Shown: positions 34,855 to 43,777, numbered from the stretch's first letter. The stretch: 64,000 nt of DNA from Rhizobium terricola (GCF_012927355.1 NZ_JABBGK010000002.1:142661-206660); one strand, 5' to 3'. Notes: a model not told the origin generated them from the sequence alone. A program made the numbers and translations.

Positions 34855-34870
34855 TTTACGTAAACGTCAA
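34855..34870 (-). promoter_or_regulatory. Candidate LiuR/MerR-type operator for acyl-CoA dehydrogenase
   Basis: The plus strand reads TTTACGTAAACGTCAA; the first ten bases are a perfect palindrome (TTTACGTAAA). On the minus strand it reads TTGACGTTTACGTAAA, which resembles the site I remember for LiuR, a MerR-family repressor of branched-chain amino acid and acyl-CoA catabolism in alphaproteobacteria. It is 90 bases before the dehydrogenase start. Confidence 0.45.
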
Positions 34871-35050
34871 ATCGTTTCGCATGGCGCCGCGGTGCGACGG
34901 CAAATCCGACGCTAGCCGATCCGCAGGACAGCGAACAGTCCCCGACGGGGCGGATTGGCCCAAAGTTGGACGATGCGCCGACCTTGCGATTGGCCTAGCT
35001 AGAGCTCTCAGCGGAGCTGATGCAGAACGGAACCTCCAGAACGGAACCCC

Positions 35051-36187
35051 ATGACTCTCGACCGATCGCTTTCTCTCGTCATCGCGATTTTCTTCGGCCT
35101 GATCCTTGCCGCCGGCGGCTTCGTCGTCGTCAGCGGCGGCCAGAAGCAGCTCGCCACCAGCAAGATGGGGGAAATGCAGGCGACCGCCCTGCTGCTCACC
35201 TCCTCGATGGCCCAGGCCGCGAGCCTGTCGGCGACCCATGCCGACCGCATCGCCCACGATCCGCAGGTGATCGCCCTGATGAAGGCCGGCGACCGCGATG
35301 CGCTGGCGACGCTGCTGCGTCCCACCTATGACGCGCTAGCAAGCGAGGCCGGCGTCAACATGCTGCATTTCCACACGGTCGACATCAAGAGCTTCCTGCG
35401 CGTGCAGGATCCGAAGAATTTCGGCCAGGACCTTTCGTCCATTCGTCCGATGATCCTCGCCACCAACCGCAGCCGGATCCTGCAGAAGGGCCTCGAAGTG
35501 GGATTGGCGGGCCTCAGTCTCAGGGCCGTGGCACCGATCCTCGACGGCGACACGCTGGTCGGGACGATCGAGGTCGGCGTGGACCTCAAGTCCCTGCTCG
35601 AACTGGCGAAGTCCGCCTCCGGTGCCGACTATGCGCTGTTTCTCAGCCCGGCGATGACCGGGATCACCCCGAAGAACGGCGCGGCTGCCGACGCGGACAT
35701 GTCGGCGCTGGCGATCGAGGCCGCGACCGATACGGCCCTCTTCCAGTCGCTCTACGACCGCCGCGAGATCGGCCTGTCGCGCGAGCCCGTGCAGGGCATG
35801 GCCAAGCTCGACGACCGGCGCTACGGCACCTTCGCCCAGCCGCTTCTCGACTATAGCGGTCGGATGATCGGCACGATCCTGATCGTGCGCGATTTCTCCA
35901 GCCTCGACAGCGGCTTCCTCAGGGCCGTGTCGACCGCGACGATCGTCACGCTGGTCGGCATGATCCTCGCCTTCTCCGTGGTGATGGTCTGCGTGCGCGC
36001 CATGGTAATCCGTCCCCTCGCCGAACTCGCCACCTATGCCGAGGTGCAGGCGACCGGTTCGACCTGCGAGGAAACCCCGCACAATGACGGGCTTGCCGAC
36101 TACAAGCGGCTGCGGCGGGCGATCCGGGAGTTGGTGTCGCAGGCGGAACGGGCCGAGCGCGCCGATGCCGATGGGGATGCCGCGTGA
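35051..36187 (+). CDS. dCache_3 sensor protein with HAMP but no output domain
   Basis: The 378-residue protein has a first membrane helix (LVIAIFFGLILAAGGFVVVS, about 8-29). A large periplasmic domain follows, with FLRVQDPKNFGQDLSSIR (115-132) and GLEVGLAGLSLRAVAPIL, signatures of the double-Cache ligand-binding fold of chemoreceptors. A second helix (about 292-317) leads to a HAMP-like region (IRPLAELATYAEVQATG to about 365). There the protein ends, without kinase, GGDEF or methyl-accepting domain. Its stop overlaps the start of a ligand-gated ion channel gene, so the two products probably act together. The ligand is unknown. Confidence 0.87.
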   Translation: MTLDRSLSLVIAIFFGLILAAGGFVVVSGGQKQLATSKMGEMQATALLLTSSMAQAASLSATHADRIAHDPQVIALMKAGDRDALATLLRPTYDALASEAGVNMLHFHTVDIKSFLRVQDPKNFGQDLSSIRPMILATNRSRILQKGLEVGLAGLSLRAVAPILDGDTLVGTIEVGVDLKSLLELAKSASGADYALFLSPAMTGITPKNGAAADADMSALAIEAATDTALFQSLYDRREIGLSREPVQGMAKLDDRRYGTFAQPLLDYSGRMIGTILIVRDFSSLDSGFLRAVSTATIVTLVGMILAFSVVMVCVRAMVIRPLAELATYAEVQATGSTCEETPHNDGLADYKRLRRAIRELVSQAERAERADADGDAA

Positions 36188-37260
36188 CCGGTCTCCCGAT
36201 GCGGCGGTTCATTTTCGCCTTTCTCTCGTTGCTGCTCCTCGCGGTCAATGCCGGCTCCGCCGGTGCGCAAGCCGCGCCGAAGCCACTGCCGAAGGGCGTT
36301 CACCTGCCGATGCAGGTGCATTTCTCGATGCGCGTTCTCGGGCTTTCCCGCCTGAGCGAAACGGCCGGCGAAGCTTCGATGATGATCGAGATCACCGAGC
36401 GCTGGCGCGATCCGAGCCAGGCCTTCGACCCGAAGGTCACCGGGTTCGGCCGCTTCGACCATGTGGGCGCCGATGCCGAGGCGAGACTTGCCGAAATCTG
36501 GACGCCCGGCACGGAGATCGAGAACCAGATCAGCGAACCGCGCACGTCCTCGGTGGCGCTTTCGATGCGTGCCGACGGCACCGTCACGCGTATCCGCCGG
36601 CTCGACGCCGACTTCCGCGTCGAGATCGGCATGGACACCTTCCCGTTCGACAAGCAGACGTTGACGCTGTCGATGGTGACGCCGCGCCATTCGGCCGATG
36701 AAGTGATCTTCGTGATGAACGACATCGACCGCGAGCTTTCGGCGGTGGCCGAGGATCTGTCGGTCAACAACTGGCAGCCGCATTCGCTGCAGTTCGTCAT
36801 GGAGCGGTTCCACGGCTGGAACGCCAAACCCTTCGTGCGGATCAAGGCCTCAACGGTCGTGGAGCGCGACTGGCAGTATTACCTGCTGCCGATCTTCGTT
36901 CCCTTCGTCGCGATCCTGTCCGTTTCGCTGTTCATCCTGTGGGCGCCGGAAAAACTGCTCGGCGACAAGGCACCGATGACCTATTCGGCGCTGCTGGCCC
37001 TTGCGGCGCTCAGCTTCACCTATGAATCGAGCTTTCCCGGGTCGATCTCGATGAACTCGCCCGTGGCCTTCATGGTGTCGCTCGGCTATTTCTACCTCGT
37101 CTTCGTGCTGCTGCTGAACCTGATCCTCGTCTATGCGGATTTCCCCGGCCGGAGACGGTTCGCGCATATCGAGGACATCATGCGCGACAATATCCGCTAC
37201 AGCGTGCCGACGATCTTCGTGCTGGTGTGCGTGTGCTCGATCTGCCGCTCACTGCTCTGA
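36184..37260 (+). CDS. Pentameric ligand-gated ion channel (Cys-loop family homologue)
   Basis: From a GTG overlapping the Cache gene stop (ATG at 36199 is an alternative) the product has 358 residues. It has a signal peptide ending near residue 30 and an extracellular beta-sandwich of about 200 residues with IWTPGTEIENQ (W106) and DTFPFDKQTLTLSM (FPFDKQ at 153-158), the Pro-loop seen in GLIC as YPFDSQ. Four membrane helices follow: M1 (232-253), pore helix M2 (about 263-285), M3 (about 293-319) and M4 (340-358). The M2-M3 loop SSFPGSISMNSPVAFM also fits. As in other bacterial members the two Cys-loop cysteines are absent. It should form a homopentameric channel; ion and agonist are unknown. 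Confidence 0.92.
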   Translation: MTGLPMRRFIFAFLSLLLLAVNAGSAGAQAAPKPLPKGVHLPMQVHFSMRVLGLSRLSETAGEASMMIEITERWRDPSQAFDPKVTGFGRFDHVGADAEARLAEIWTPGTEIENQISEPRTSSVALSMRADGTVTRIRRLDADFRVEIGMDTFPFDKQTLTLSMVTPRHSADEVIFVMNDIDRELSAVAEDLSVNNWQPHSLQFVMERFHGWNAKPFVRIKASTVVERDWQYYLLPIFVPFVAILSVSLFILWAPEKLLGDKAPMTYSALLALAALSFTYESSFPGSISMNSPVAFMVSLGYFYLVFVLLLNLILVYADFPGRRRFAHIEDIMRDNIRYSVPTIFVLVCVCSICRSLL

Positions 37261-37285
37261 CGGTTGTCGTGCTCAAAAACGGTAC

Positions 37286-37303
37286 CTGTCATCGGACTGT
37301 AAT
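37286..37303 (+). promoter_or_regulatory. Pho box upstream of phoX
   Basis: CTGTCAT-CGGA-CTGTAAT consists of two direct repeats in 11-base register and matches the PhoB-binding consensus with one change. It lies 57 bases before the phoX ATG and 26 bases after the ion-channel stop, so phoX should be induced by phosphate starvation. Confidence 0.85.
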
Positions 37304-37320
37304 GCTGCCCCGCTAACCGC

Positions 37321-37339
37321 AGGTTGGACATTCCAACCT
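37321..37339. promoter_or_regulatory. Perfect palindrome between Pho box and phoX
   Basis: AGGTTGGA-CAT-TCCAACCT is an exact eight-base inverted repeat with a three-base centre, ending 20 bases before the phoX ATG. It may form a hairpin in the mRNA leader or be the site of a second regulator. Confidence 0.6.
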
Positions 37340-37359
37340 GTCAACTTCGGGAGCAATCC

Positions 37360-39282
37360 ATGAGCGACATCGACACCAGCCACCTGTCCTGGGACGAGTG
37401 GGACGAACTGCAGAACCCGCCGCCGGCCGAAACCGACTTCGATCGCGTGGTCGAGAGCGCCCTTTCCCGCCGCGGCTTCCTTGGCGGAATCCTGGCCATG
37501 GGCTCGGCTGCTGCCGCCATGGGCACCCTCGGCACCGCCGCCAACCTGATGTCGTCGACCTCGGCCGAGGCACAGGAAGCCGCCGCCTCGCGCTTCGCCT
37601 TCAAGCCGATCCCGATCGCCACCGACAACACCGTGCACGTACCGGAGGGCTATGTCTGGAAGCCGCTCGCCAAGTGGGGCCAGCCGCTGTTCTCCAACGT
37701 TCCCGACATCGATCCGGCCAAGGGCGTTGCGGTCGAGAATTCCGACAAGGTCTTCGGTGAAAACACCGACGGCATGGAACTGTTCGTGTTCGGCGACCAC
37801 CAGGTCATCGCGGTCAACCACGAATACGTGAACCCCGAGATCAACCTGCCGCACACCGAAAAGGGCGTGCCGGCAAGCGCCGACGACGTGAAGATCCTGC
37901 AAAACATGCAGGGCGTGACCGTCATGGAAGTGGCCGAGGGCGAAAACGGCTGGGAGATCGTCGTCGACAGCCCGTTCAACCGCCGCATCCACCACAACAC
38001 ACCGATGAAGCTGTCCGGCCCGGCCGCAGGATCCGACCTGATCAAGACCGCTGCCGACCCGAACGGCACCGACTGTCTCGGGACCTTCAACAACTGCGGC
38101 GCCGGCAAGACGCCGTGGGGCACCTATCTCACCTGCGAAGAGAACTTCAACGGCTATTTCGGCACCATCGACGCCGCCTTCGCGCTGCCCGACGACTACA
38201 AGCGCTACGGCATCGTCGCCGAGACGCGTTATGCCTACGAGAAATTCGACGAGCGCTTCGACGTGGCAAAACACCCGAACGAACCGCGCCGCGCCGGCTA
38301 TGTCGTCGAGATCGATCCGTCGGACGCCGCCTCGACACCGGTCAAGCGCACCGCGCTCGGCCGCATCAAGCATGAGAACGCCGCAGTCGCCGTCGCGCGC
38401 GACGGTCGCGTGGTGGTCTACATGGGCGACGATGAACGGGGCGAATTCCTCTACAAGTTCGTCTCGAACGGCATCTACGTCCCCGGCGGCGACACCTCGA
38501 CGCTGCTCGACGAAGGCACGCTCTTTGTTGCCAAGTTCGCCGAGGACGGCACCGGTGAATGGGTTGCCCTGACGCCAGAGTCGACCGGAATGAAGATGGA
38601 CGAGATCTGCGTCTTCACCCGCATGGCTGCCTCCAAGGTCGGCGCCACCACCATGGACCGTCCGGAATGGGTAGCGATCAACCCGGTCGCCATCGAAGCC
38701 TATTGCGCGCTGACCAACAACTCGAACCGCGCCGTCACCAAGGACGGCAAGATGAAGTCGAACGCCGGCGGCGACGTCATGGCGCTCAACGCGGCCAATC
38801 CGCGCGAGAAGAACGAGTACGGCCAGATCGTCCGCTGGTACCCGGAAAACGACGACCACGCCGACGGCAAGTTCAAGTGGGACCTATTCCTGATGGCCGG
38901 CAATCCGGACGTCCACAAGGACGCCTATGCGGGTTCGTCGAACATCAATTCCGGCAACATGTTCACCTCGCCGGACGGCATGATGTTCGATTCGACCGGT
39001 CTCCTGTGGATCCAGACCGACGGCGAGGACAGCAACGAGGGCGAATTCCTCGGCCAGGGCAACAACCAGATGCTGGCGGGCGATCCGGCGACGGGCCGTG
39101 TCGAGCGCTTCATGACCGGTCCGAAGGGTTCGGAAATCACCGGCCAGACCTGGTCGGCCGACAGGCGCACGCATTTTGTCGGCGTCCAGCATCCCGACGC
39201 GCCGTTCCCGGACGGCGAAGGCAAGCTGCCGCGCTCGACGATCGTCGCGATCAAGCGCCAGGACAACGCGCTGGTCGGCTGA
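37360..39282 (+). CDS. phoX: PhoX-type alkaline phosphatase, Tat-exported
   Basis: The 640-residue protein belongs to the DUF839/PhoX family of calcium- and iron-dependent phosphatases that release phosphate from organic esters in the periplasm. A twin-arginine signal SRRGFLGGILAMGSAAAAMG (RR at 37-38) lies after a longer acidic N-terminus. Family stretches include WGTYLTCEENFNGYF, LGRIKHENAAVAVARDGRVV, YMGDDERGEFLYKF and RPEWVAINPVA, then FTSPDGMMFDSTGLLWIQTD. The ATG at 37360 follows GGGAGCAATCC. A Pho box upstream and a strong terminator downstream make it a single-gene unit. Confidence 0.94.
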   Translation: MSDIDTSHLSWDEWDELQNPPPAETDFDRVVESALSRRGFLGGILAMGSAAAAMGTLGTAANLMSSTSAEAQEAAASRFAFKPIPIATDNTVHVPEGYVWKPLAKWGQPLFSNVPDIDPAKGVAVENSDKVFGENTDGMELFVFGDHQVIAVNHEYVNPEINLPHTEKGVPASADDVKILQNMQGVTVMEVAEGENGWEIVVDSPFNRRIHHNTPMKLSGPAAGSDLIKTAADPNGTDCLGTFNNCGAGKTPWGTYLTCEENFNGYFGTIDAAFALPDDYKRYGIVAETRYAYEKFDERFDVAKHPNEPRRAGYVVEIDPSDAASTPVKRTALGRIKHENAAVAVARDGRVVVYMGDDERGEFLYKFVSNGIYVPGGDTSTLLDEGTLFVAKFAEDGTGEWVALTPESTGMKMDEICVFTRMAASKVGATTMDRPEWVAINPVAIEAYCALTNNSNRAVTKDGKMKSNAGGDVMALNAANPREKNEYGQIVRWYPENDDHADGKFKWDLFLMAGNPDVHKDAYAGSSNINSGNMFTSPDGMMFDSTGLLWIQTDGEDSNEGEFLGQGNNQMLAGDPATGRVERFMTGPKGSEITGQTWSADRRTHFVGVQHPDAPFPDGEGKLPRSTIVAIKRQDNALVG

Positions 39283-39311
39283 GGCACGACCGGAGCCCAT
39301 GACAGACGAGG

Positions 39312-39337
39312 AGCGCGCCGGTTGCCGGCGCGCTTTT
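39312..39337 (+). terminator. Rho-independent terminator after phoX
   Basis: AGCGCGCCGG and CCGGCGCGCT form a ten-base GC-rich stem with a three-base loop, followed by TTTT, 30 bases after the phoX stop. Confidence 0.88.
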
Positions 39338-39430
39338 CGGATTCGAGGGGCCCGGCCGACGGTGGCCGCCTGAATGGCCTGGTCAGGGGCCGCAACGACA
39401 ACCGCACACGCACGCGAAGGATGATCGCCG

Positions 39431-40426
39431 ATGCTGAATGCCGCCCGCGCCCTGCCCGGTTTTGTCTGGGGCTATCGCATCGATCCGGCCGCCGGCCAGG
39501 CGATCCGTCTTCAGCCGGAAACCGAGCCGGCGACGCTCGACAACGGGCCGGGCTTCCTGTGGCTGCACCTCAATCTGGCCGACGCCCGCGTGGCGGCGCT
39601 GCTCGACGGCTTCGAAGGGCTGACGGAGCAGGCCCGGGCGGCACTCATCACCCACGACACCCATGCGGCGCTGACCGTCGACGAGCACATCGTCTACGGG
39701 ACGCTGGTGGACTTTCAGCGGGAATTCGATGCCGAGACGCGCGACATCGGCTGGCTGCATTTCGCGCTCTGCGACCGCTTCATCATCACCACCCGACTGC
39801 AGCCGATCCGCTCGATCGACCGGGTGCGGGCGGCGGTCGAAAAGAATGCCGGCAAGTACGGCAGTCCGATGCATCTCTTCGAGACACTGGTTGCGGAGTT
39901 CCAGCGCGGCATCATCGCGGTGGTCATCGAACTCACCGAGGAGCTGAACGCGATCGAGGATGTCGTCTACGACAATGAGCTGCGCGACGAGCGCCGGCGG
40001 CTGGCGCCGGTGCGCCGGGTGGTGGTGCGGCTCTACCGGCACCTGCGCACCATGCTCGCCCTCCTGCGCCGGGCGGCGGCCAGCGACGAAGAAAATGCAC
40101 CCTTCGCCTTCGATGAAGTCGCCCAACGGCTCACCGCACGGCTCGAGGCGGTCGACCATGACGTCCATGCACTCCAGGAGCGCGCCCGATTGCTGCATGA
40201 AGAAATCGACTCCAAGCTCTCCTCGGAGACCAACCGGCATCTCTACATCCTGTCGTTGATGACGGCCTTCCTGCTGCCGCCGTCGCTGGTGACCGGCTTC
40301 TTCGGGATGAACACCTCAAACCTGCCCTTCGCGGCGGAGACGGACGGAACGATCTACGCCATCGGCTTCATCCTTGTCTCGATCGCGGCTGCCTGGTTCC
40401 TGCTGCGTCGCGCGGGAATTCTCTGA
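39431..40426 (+). CDS. CorA/ZntB-family metal ion transporter
   Basis: The 331-residue protein has a long cytoplasmic N-terminal domain of about 265 residues and two C-terminal membrane helices (YILSLMTAFLLPPSLVTGFF and TIYAIGFILVSIAAAWFLLR). The family motif GMN (in GFFGMNTSNLPF) lies between the helices. The region after GMN suggests the ZntB branch (zinc efflux or uptake) rather than magnesium CorA, but this is not certain by eye. It appears to be transcribed on its own, with a terminator at 40445-40468. Confidence 0.9.
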   Translation: MLNAARALPGFVWGYRIDPAAGQAIRLQPETEPATLDNGPGFLWLHLNLADARVAALLDGFEGLTEQARAALITHDTHAALTVDEHIVYGTLVDFQREFDAETRDIGWLHFALCDRFIITTRLQPIRSIDRVRAAVEKNAGKYGSPMHLFETLVAEFQRGIIAVVIELTEELNAIEDVVYDNELRDERRRLAPVRRVVVRLYRHLRTMLALLRRAAASDEENAPFAFDEVAQRLTARLEAVDHDVHALQERARLLHEEIDSKLSSETNRHLYILSLMTAFLLPPSLVTGFFGMNTSNLPFAAETDGTIYAIGFILVSIAAAWFLLRRAGIL

Positions 40427-40444
40427 GCGGATGCCCGAACGAAA

Positions 40445-40468
40445 AATGCCCGGCCGAAGCCGGGCATT
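40445..40468. terminator. Bidirectional terminator between the CorA-family and BA14K genes
   Basis: AATGCCCGGC and GCCGGGCATT form a perfect ten-base stem with a CGAA loop between two convergent genes. AAAA precedes it, giving a T-run on the minus strand that would serve the BA14K gene. Confidence 0.82.
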
Positions 40469-40492
40469 GCTGCAATCGATCCTCAGAAGGGA

Positions 40493-40915
40493 TCAATAGT
40501 AAGGCGAAAGGCATTCCTGGCGCGGACCGTAGTGCGGCTGGAAGGTGTTGGAATAGGCGTCATACGAGCGGTAACGCTGGGCGCACCAGCGGTAGTGCTT
40601 CGGATTGATGTTGCCGGCGCGCGGCGGCGGGGGAGCCGGCTGCGACATGATCGCGCCACCGATGATCGCGCCTGCCGCAAAGGCGGCGAGCGGGAACCAG
40701 TAGCCGTTGTGGTAACGATAGCCGGGGCGGCGTTCGTGATAGCCGCGATAGCCGCGGTAATAGCCCGGCGGGCCGCGGTGATCGACGGTCGTGACATCGG
40801 ACTGGGTCTTGATGACCGGGGCCGTTACCGGCATCGCCTCGGCCGACACGAAGCTCGTCAGAACGACTGCCGAGGCCAGTGCGAAAGCGGCCAGACGCTT
40901 CATCGTGGTTGTCAT
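40493..40915 (-). CDS. BA14K-family protein
   Basis: The 140-residue product has a signal peptide ([20 protein letters not shown], then AEA). A tyrosine- and glycine-rich stretch follows ([20 protein letters not shown]). After it come a glycine-rich hydrophobic segment and the BA14K domain at the end ([19 protein letters not shown], then [11 protein letters not shown]). The Brucella homologue is an immunoreactive lectin-like surface protein. The ATG at 40915 has GGAGAACTGAC upstream. The physiological role in free-living rhizobia is unknown. Confidence 0.88.
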   Translation of the reverse strand: MTTTMKRLAAFALASAVVLTSFVSAEAMPVTAPVIKTQSDVTTVDHRGPPGYYRGYRGYHERRPGYRYHNGYWFPLAAFAAGAIIGGAIMSQPAPPPPRAGNINPKHYRWCAQRYRSYDAYSNTFQPHYGPRQECLSPYY

Positions 40916-41325
40916 GTCAGTTCTCCATTCCCTGCGTTTCGAATGACTGCGCTTTGCGCTTCGCAACCGTAAGGGATCCGTTTCCGGTCGCCTTTTCACT
41001 GTCACGTCGAAGCCTGTTTCGACAGTAGGTAAATCTTCCTGAACCGGACATTAACGATATCGAAGACCAGCCATGCGTCAAAAGCACGGCATCGGGCAAG
41101 CCGCTTCCTCGCATTGACAGACAGCATTTTTCGATGGCGCTAGACCGGTGCCGGACGACACGCGGGAAGAACGGGCAGGAAGGGAATTTGTTCCCTGCGC
41201 AGACCGGACGCGGTTTCGGTCAGCGAGAACCGAGCGTCAGCGCGTCCTTACCGTGGTGCGGATACAGGACGGCAATACCGATGCACGAGAACAGAACCGG
41301 CGGACATGCCGCCGGCCCGGACAAG
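40916..41325. other. Intergenic region without a convincing gene
   Basis: This 410-base gap holds the BA14K promoter region on one side and the 3' end of the ferredoxin-reductase gene on the other. The visible structures are a GC-rich hairpin CCGGCGG-ACATG-CCGCCGG at 41297-41315, which may end the reductase transcript, and a small AGGGAA-TTTG-TTCCCT hairpin at 41181-41196. I see no coding frame I would support. Confidence 0.5.
41297..41315 (-). terminator. Possible terminator after the reductase gene
   Basis: CCGGCGG and CCGCCGG form a seven-base GC stem with a five-base loop 11 bases beyond the reductase stop. The minus-strand tail is only TTCTGTTCT, so the termination function is uncertain. 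Confidence 0.4.
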
Positions 41326-42411
41326 TCAGGCCTCGATCTCGACGTCGCCGAGCGGACGCGAACAGCAGGCGAGAATGTAACCCTCGTCGATCTCCTCATC
41401 GAGGATGCCGCCGTTGTGGTTCATCTCGACCTCGCCCGACACCTTCATCACCTTGCAGGTGCCACAAAGGCCGGATTCGCAGGCCGCGCCGATGCGCACA
41501 CCGGCGGCGCGTGCCGCCTGCAGCACGGTGTGGCCCGGCTCGCAGCTGCCTTCCTTGCCGCTCATCAAAAATACGACGCGGGTCGACGCCGCCTCGCCGC
41601 CGTGGTCGGCGACCACCACAGGCGGCACGGGCGCCACCGGCTGGAAGGCTTCCTCATGGTAATTGGCCATGTCGAAACCGGCACCGGCAAGCGATTCCCT
41701 GACCGTCGCCATGAACGGTTCCGGACCGCAGCAGAAGACGGTGCGCTCAAGGAAATCGGGGGCCAGAAGCGCGATCTTCGCCTTGTCGATACGGCCCTTC
41801 AGCCCCGACCAAAGCTGCCCGCGGGACAACTGCTCTACGATGAAGCCGAGTGTCAGATGGGGCATTTCGCGCGCCTTGGCCTCGAGTTCCCAGCGGAAGA
41901 TGATGTCGTCGGGCGAGCGGGCGCAATGGACGAAGGCGATGTCCGAATCCGGCTGGCGGTCGGAGAGGTCGCGGGTCATCGACACCATTGGCGTGATGCC
42001 CGAGCCGGCGGAAACGAAGAGGTATTTCCGTCCCGGATGGCGGGCATAGGAGAAGTCGCCGAGCGCACCGATCGCCTTCAGCTGCATTCCCGGCTTCAGA
42101 TGATCGAACATCCAGCGCGTGCCGATCGAGTCGGCCTGGGCCTTGACCGTCACGGCAACCGTATAGGGCCGCGACGGGCTGGAGGAGAGCGTGTAAGTGC
42201 GCATCACCGGCTCCGGTCCGACCGGCAGTTCGAGGGTCACGAACTGGCCGGGCAGATAGCGGAAGAAATGGCCAGGACGATCGGGCCGGAAAGTGAACGT
42301 CATCACGTCGGGGGCCTCCGGCGTGACGGCGACGCATTCGAGCCTGTGCTCCCGGTCGGACCAGGGGCGCATCTCATCCACATGACGGTAGCTGGGGAGC
42401 GCGATGTTCAT
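41326..42411 (-). CDS. Ferredoxin-NAD(P)H reductase partner of Rieske oxygenase (GbcB-like)
   Basis: The 361-residue protein delivers electrons to the Rieske oxygenase encoded upstream. The FAD-binding RTYTLSSSP motif lies near 72-80, the nucleotide-binding SAGSGITPMVS near 133, and CCGPEPFM near 225. The C-terminal plant-type [2Fe-2S] domain has CESGLCGTCK and a last Cys in LACCSRP. This domain order matches the reductase subunits of glycine betaine and related quaternary-amine monooxygenases. It starts one base after the oxygenase stop, so translation is coupled and the pair is under the cobalamin riboswitch. Confidence 0.9.
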   Translation of the reverse strand: MNIALPSYRHVDEMRPWSDREHRLECVAVTPEAPDVMTFTFRPDRPGHFFRYLPGQFVTLELPVGPEPVMRTYTLSSSPSRPYTVAVTVKAQADSIGTRWMFDHLKPGMQLKAIGALGDFSYARHPGRKYLFVSAGSGITPMVSMTRDLSDRQPDSDIAFVHCARSPDDIIFRWELEAKAREMPHLTLGFIVEQLSRGQLWSGLKGRIDKAKIALLAPDFLERTVFCCGPEPFMATVRESLAGAGFDMANYHEEAFQPVAPVPPVVVADHGGEAASTRVVFLMSGKEGSCEPGHTVLQAARAAGVRIGAACESGLCGTCKVMKVSGEVEMNHNGGILDEEIDEGYILACCSRPLGDVEIEA

Positions 42412-42412
42412 G

Positions 42413-43657
42413 TCAGGCCACCGCGGACAGGCGAGCCTTGTCGCCCTGCAGACGGTTGATCATGAAGTTGGCGTACCATTCGACGAACTGCATGACGCCG
42501 CCTTCGTGCTCGGCCGAGTAGGGACCGGGCTCGTAGGCCGGGGAGCGGATTCCGAAGGCGTTTTCCTCGACGATGGCGCGGTCCTGGTCGTTGGTCATGT
42601 TCCAGACATGGGTAAGGTCATCGACGTTGTAGTCGACGCCTTCGACGGCATCCTTGTGCACCAGCCAGGTCGTCGTCACGGCGGTCTCCTCCGCCGAGAT
42701 CGGCAGGACGCGGAAGGAGATCGCGTGGTCGATCAGCATGTGGTTCCAGGTGGTCGGATAGTGGAACAGCAGCATGGTGCCGATCTCGCGGGCGTTCACG
42801 TCATCCGACAGCAGGCGCTTCACCGCCGGCTTGCCGTCCATGGTGTAGCTCTCCGCGCCCTGGATCAGCGGCATGCGGGCGACACGGAACTGGCCGGACG
42901 GGTCCATGGTGAATTCGCTCGGCAGGCCGGCGGCCTCGCAGCGCGCCCAGTGCTCGGCGATGAACGGGTCGTCCTTGGCGCCCTGAACGCCGGTCGCGGT
43001 CGGGGCTTCGGGATAGGTACGGCAGAGTTCCGGATGGTTGCCGGCGCAGTGGTAGCATTCGCGGTTGTTTTCCCAGACGAGCTTCCAGTTGCCCTTCTCG
43101 ATGATCGTGGTCTTTGCCGCGACCTTGGCCTCGGCGAGGCGATGGGGCTTAATGTAGGGCTCGATGGTGGCACGGACCGGCGCGAAATCCATCGGCTCTT
43201 CGGAGAGGCAGACGAAGATGTAGCCGGCGACGCTTTCGCAGGCGACCGGCTTCATGCCGTGCTTCGACTTGTCGAAGTCCTCGCCCATCTGGCGGGCGAA
43301 GACGAGCGAGCCGTCGAGGTCATAGGTCCACTGGTGATAGGGACAGACGAGCTTGGCGGAAGCGCCCTTCTCCTGGGTACAGACGCGGTGGCCACGATGG
43401 CGGCAGGTGTTGTGGAAGGCGCGGATGACGCCATCCTTGCCGCGCACGACGACGACCGGGTAGTCGCCGATCTGCACGGTGAAATAGTTGCCGGCCTTCG
43501 GGATCTCGCAGTCATGGCCGATGAAGAGCCAGTCGCGGTACCAGATGGTTTCCATGTCGAGCTTGAAGTAGTCCTGGTCGATGTAGAAAGGCTGCTCCAG
43601 GCTATAACCCTCGCGGCGGTTTTTCAGCTGGCGCAGTACCGTGCTCTGCAGGTCCAT
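42413..43657 (-). CDS. Rieske oxygenase, quaternary-amine demethylase type (GbcA-like)
   Basis: The 414-residue oxygenase has a Rieske cluster with C85, H87, C105 and H108 (CRHRGH and CPYHQW). The mononuclear-iron site is WENNRECYHCAGNHPELC, where the usual bridging Asp is replaced by Glu, as in oxygenases acting on carnitine or betaines. It most resembles the glycine betaine monooxygenase GbcA or proline-betaine demethylase, which release formaldehyde. The exact substrate is not fixed by sequence. GAGGACG lies just before the ATG at 43657. A cobalamin riboswitch in the leader (about 43778-43962) should turn it down when B12 is abundant. Confidence 0.88.
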   Translation of the reverse strand: MDLQSTVLRQLKNRREGYSLEQPFYIDQDYFKLDMETIWYRDWLFIGHDCEIPKAGNYFTVQIGDYPVVVVRGKDGVIRAFHNTCRHRGHRVCTQEKGASAKLVCPYHQWTYDLDGSLVFARQMGEDFDKSKHGMKPVACESVAGYIFVCLSEEPMDFAPVRATIEPYIKPHRLAEAKVAAKTTIIEKGNWKLVWENNRECYHCAGNHPELCRTYPEAPTATGVQGAKDDPFIAEHWARCEAAGLPSEFTMDPSGQFRVARMPLIQGAESYTMDGKPAVKRLLSDDVNAREIGTMLLFHYPTTWNHMLIDHAISFRVLPISAEETAVTTTWLVHKDAVEGVDYNVDDLTHVWNMTNDQDRAIVEENAFGIRSPAYEPGPYSAEHEGGVMQFVEWYANFMINRLQGDKARLSAVA

Positions 43658-43777
43658 TGTGTCGTCCTCGTATCCGTTTTGCCCATGGCGGAAAGCGAGA
43701 ACATGCAGGGCCGCGGCGTCGTTCGACACCGGACAAAGCCGTCTCGGGCCGCCCGCCGCGACCGTCAATCAGTTTCA

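Noticed and set aside
36199..37260. Reading the 36184-37260 gene as a plain membrane protein of unknown type
   Set aside because: The order of signal peptide, Pro-loop FPFDKQ, IWTPGTEIENQ and four helices with a polar pore helix is specific enough for the ligand-gated channel family.
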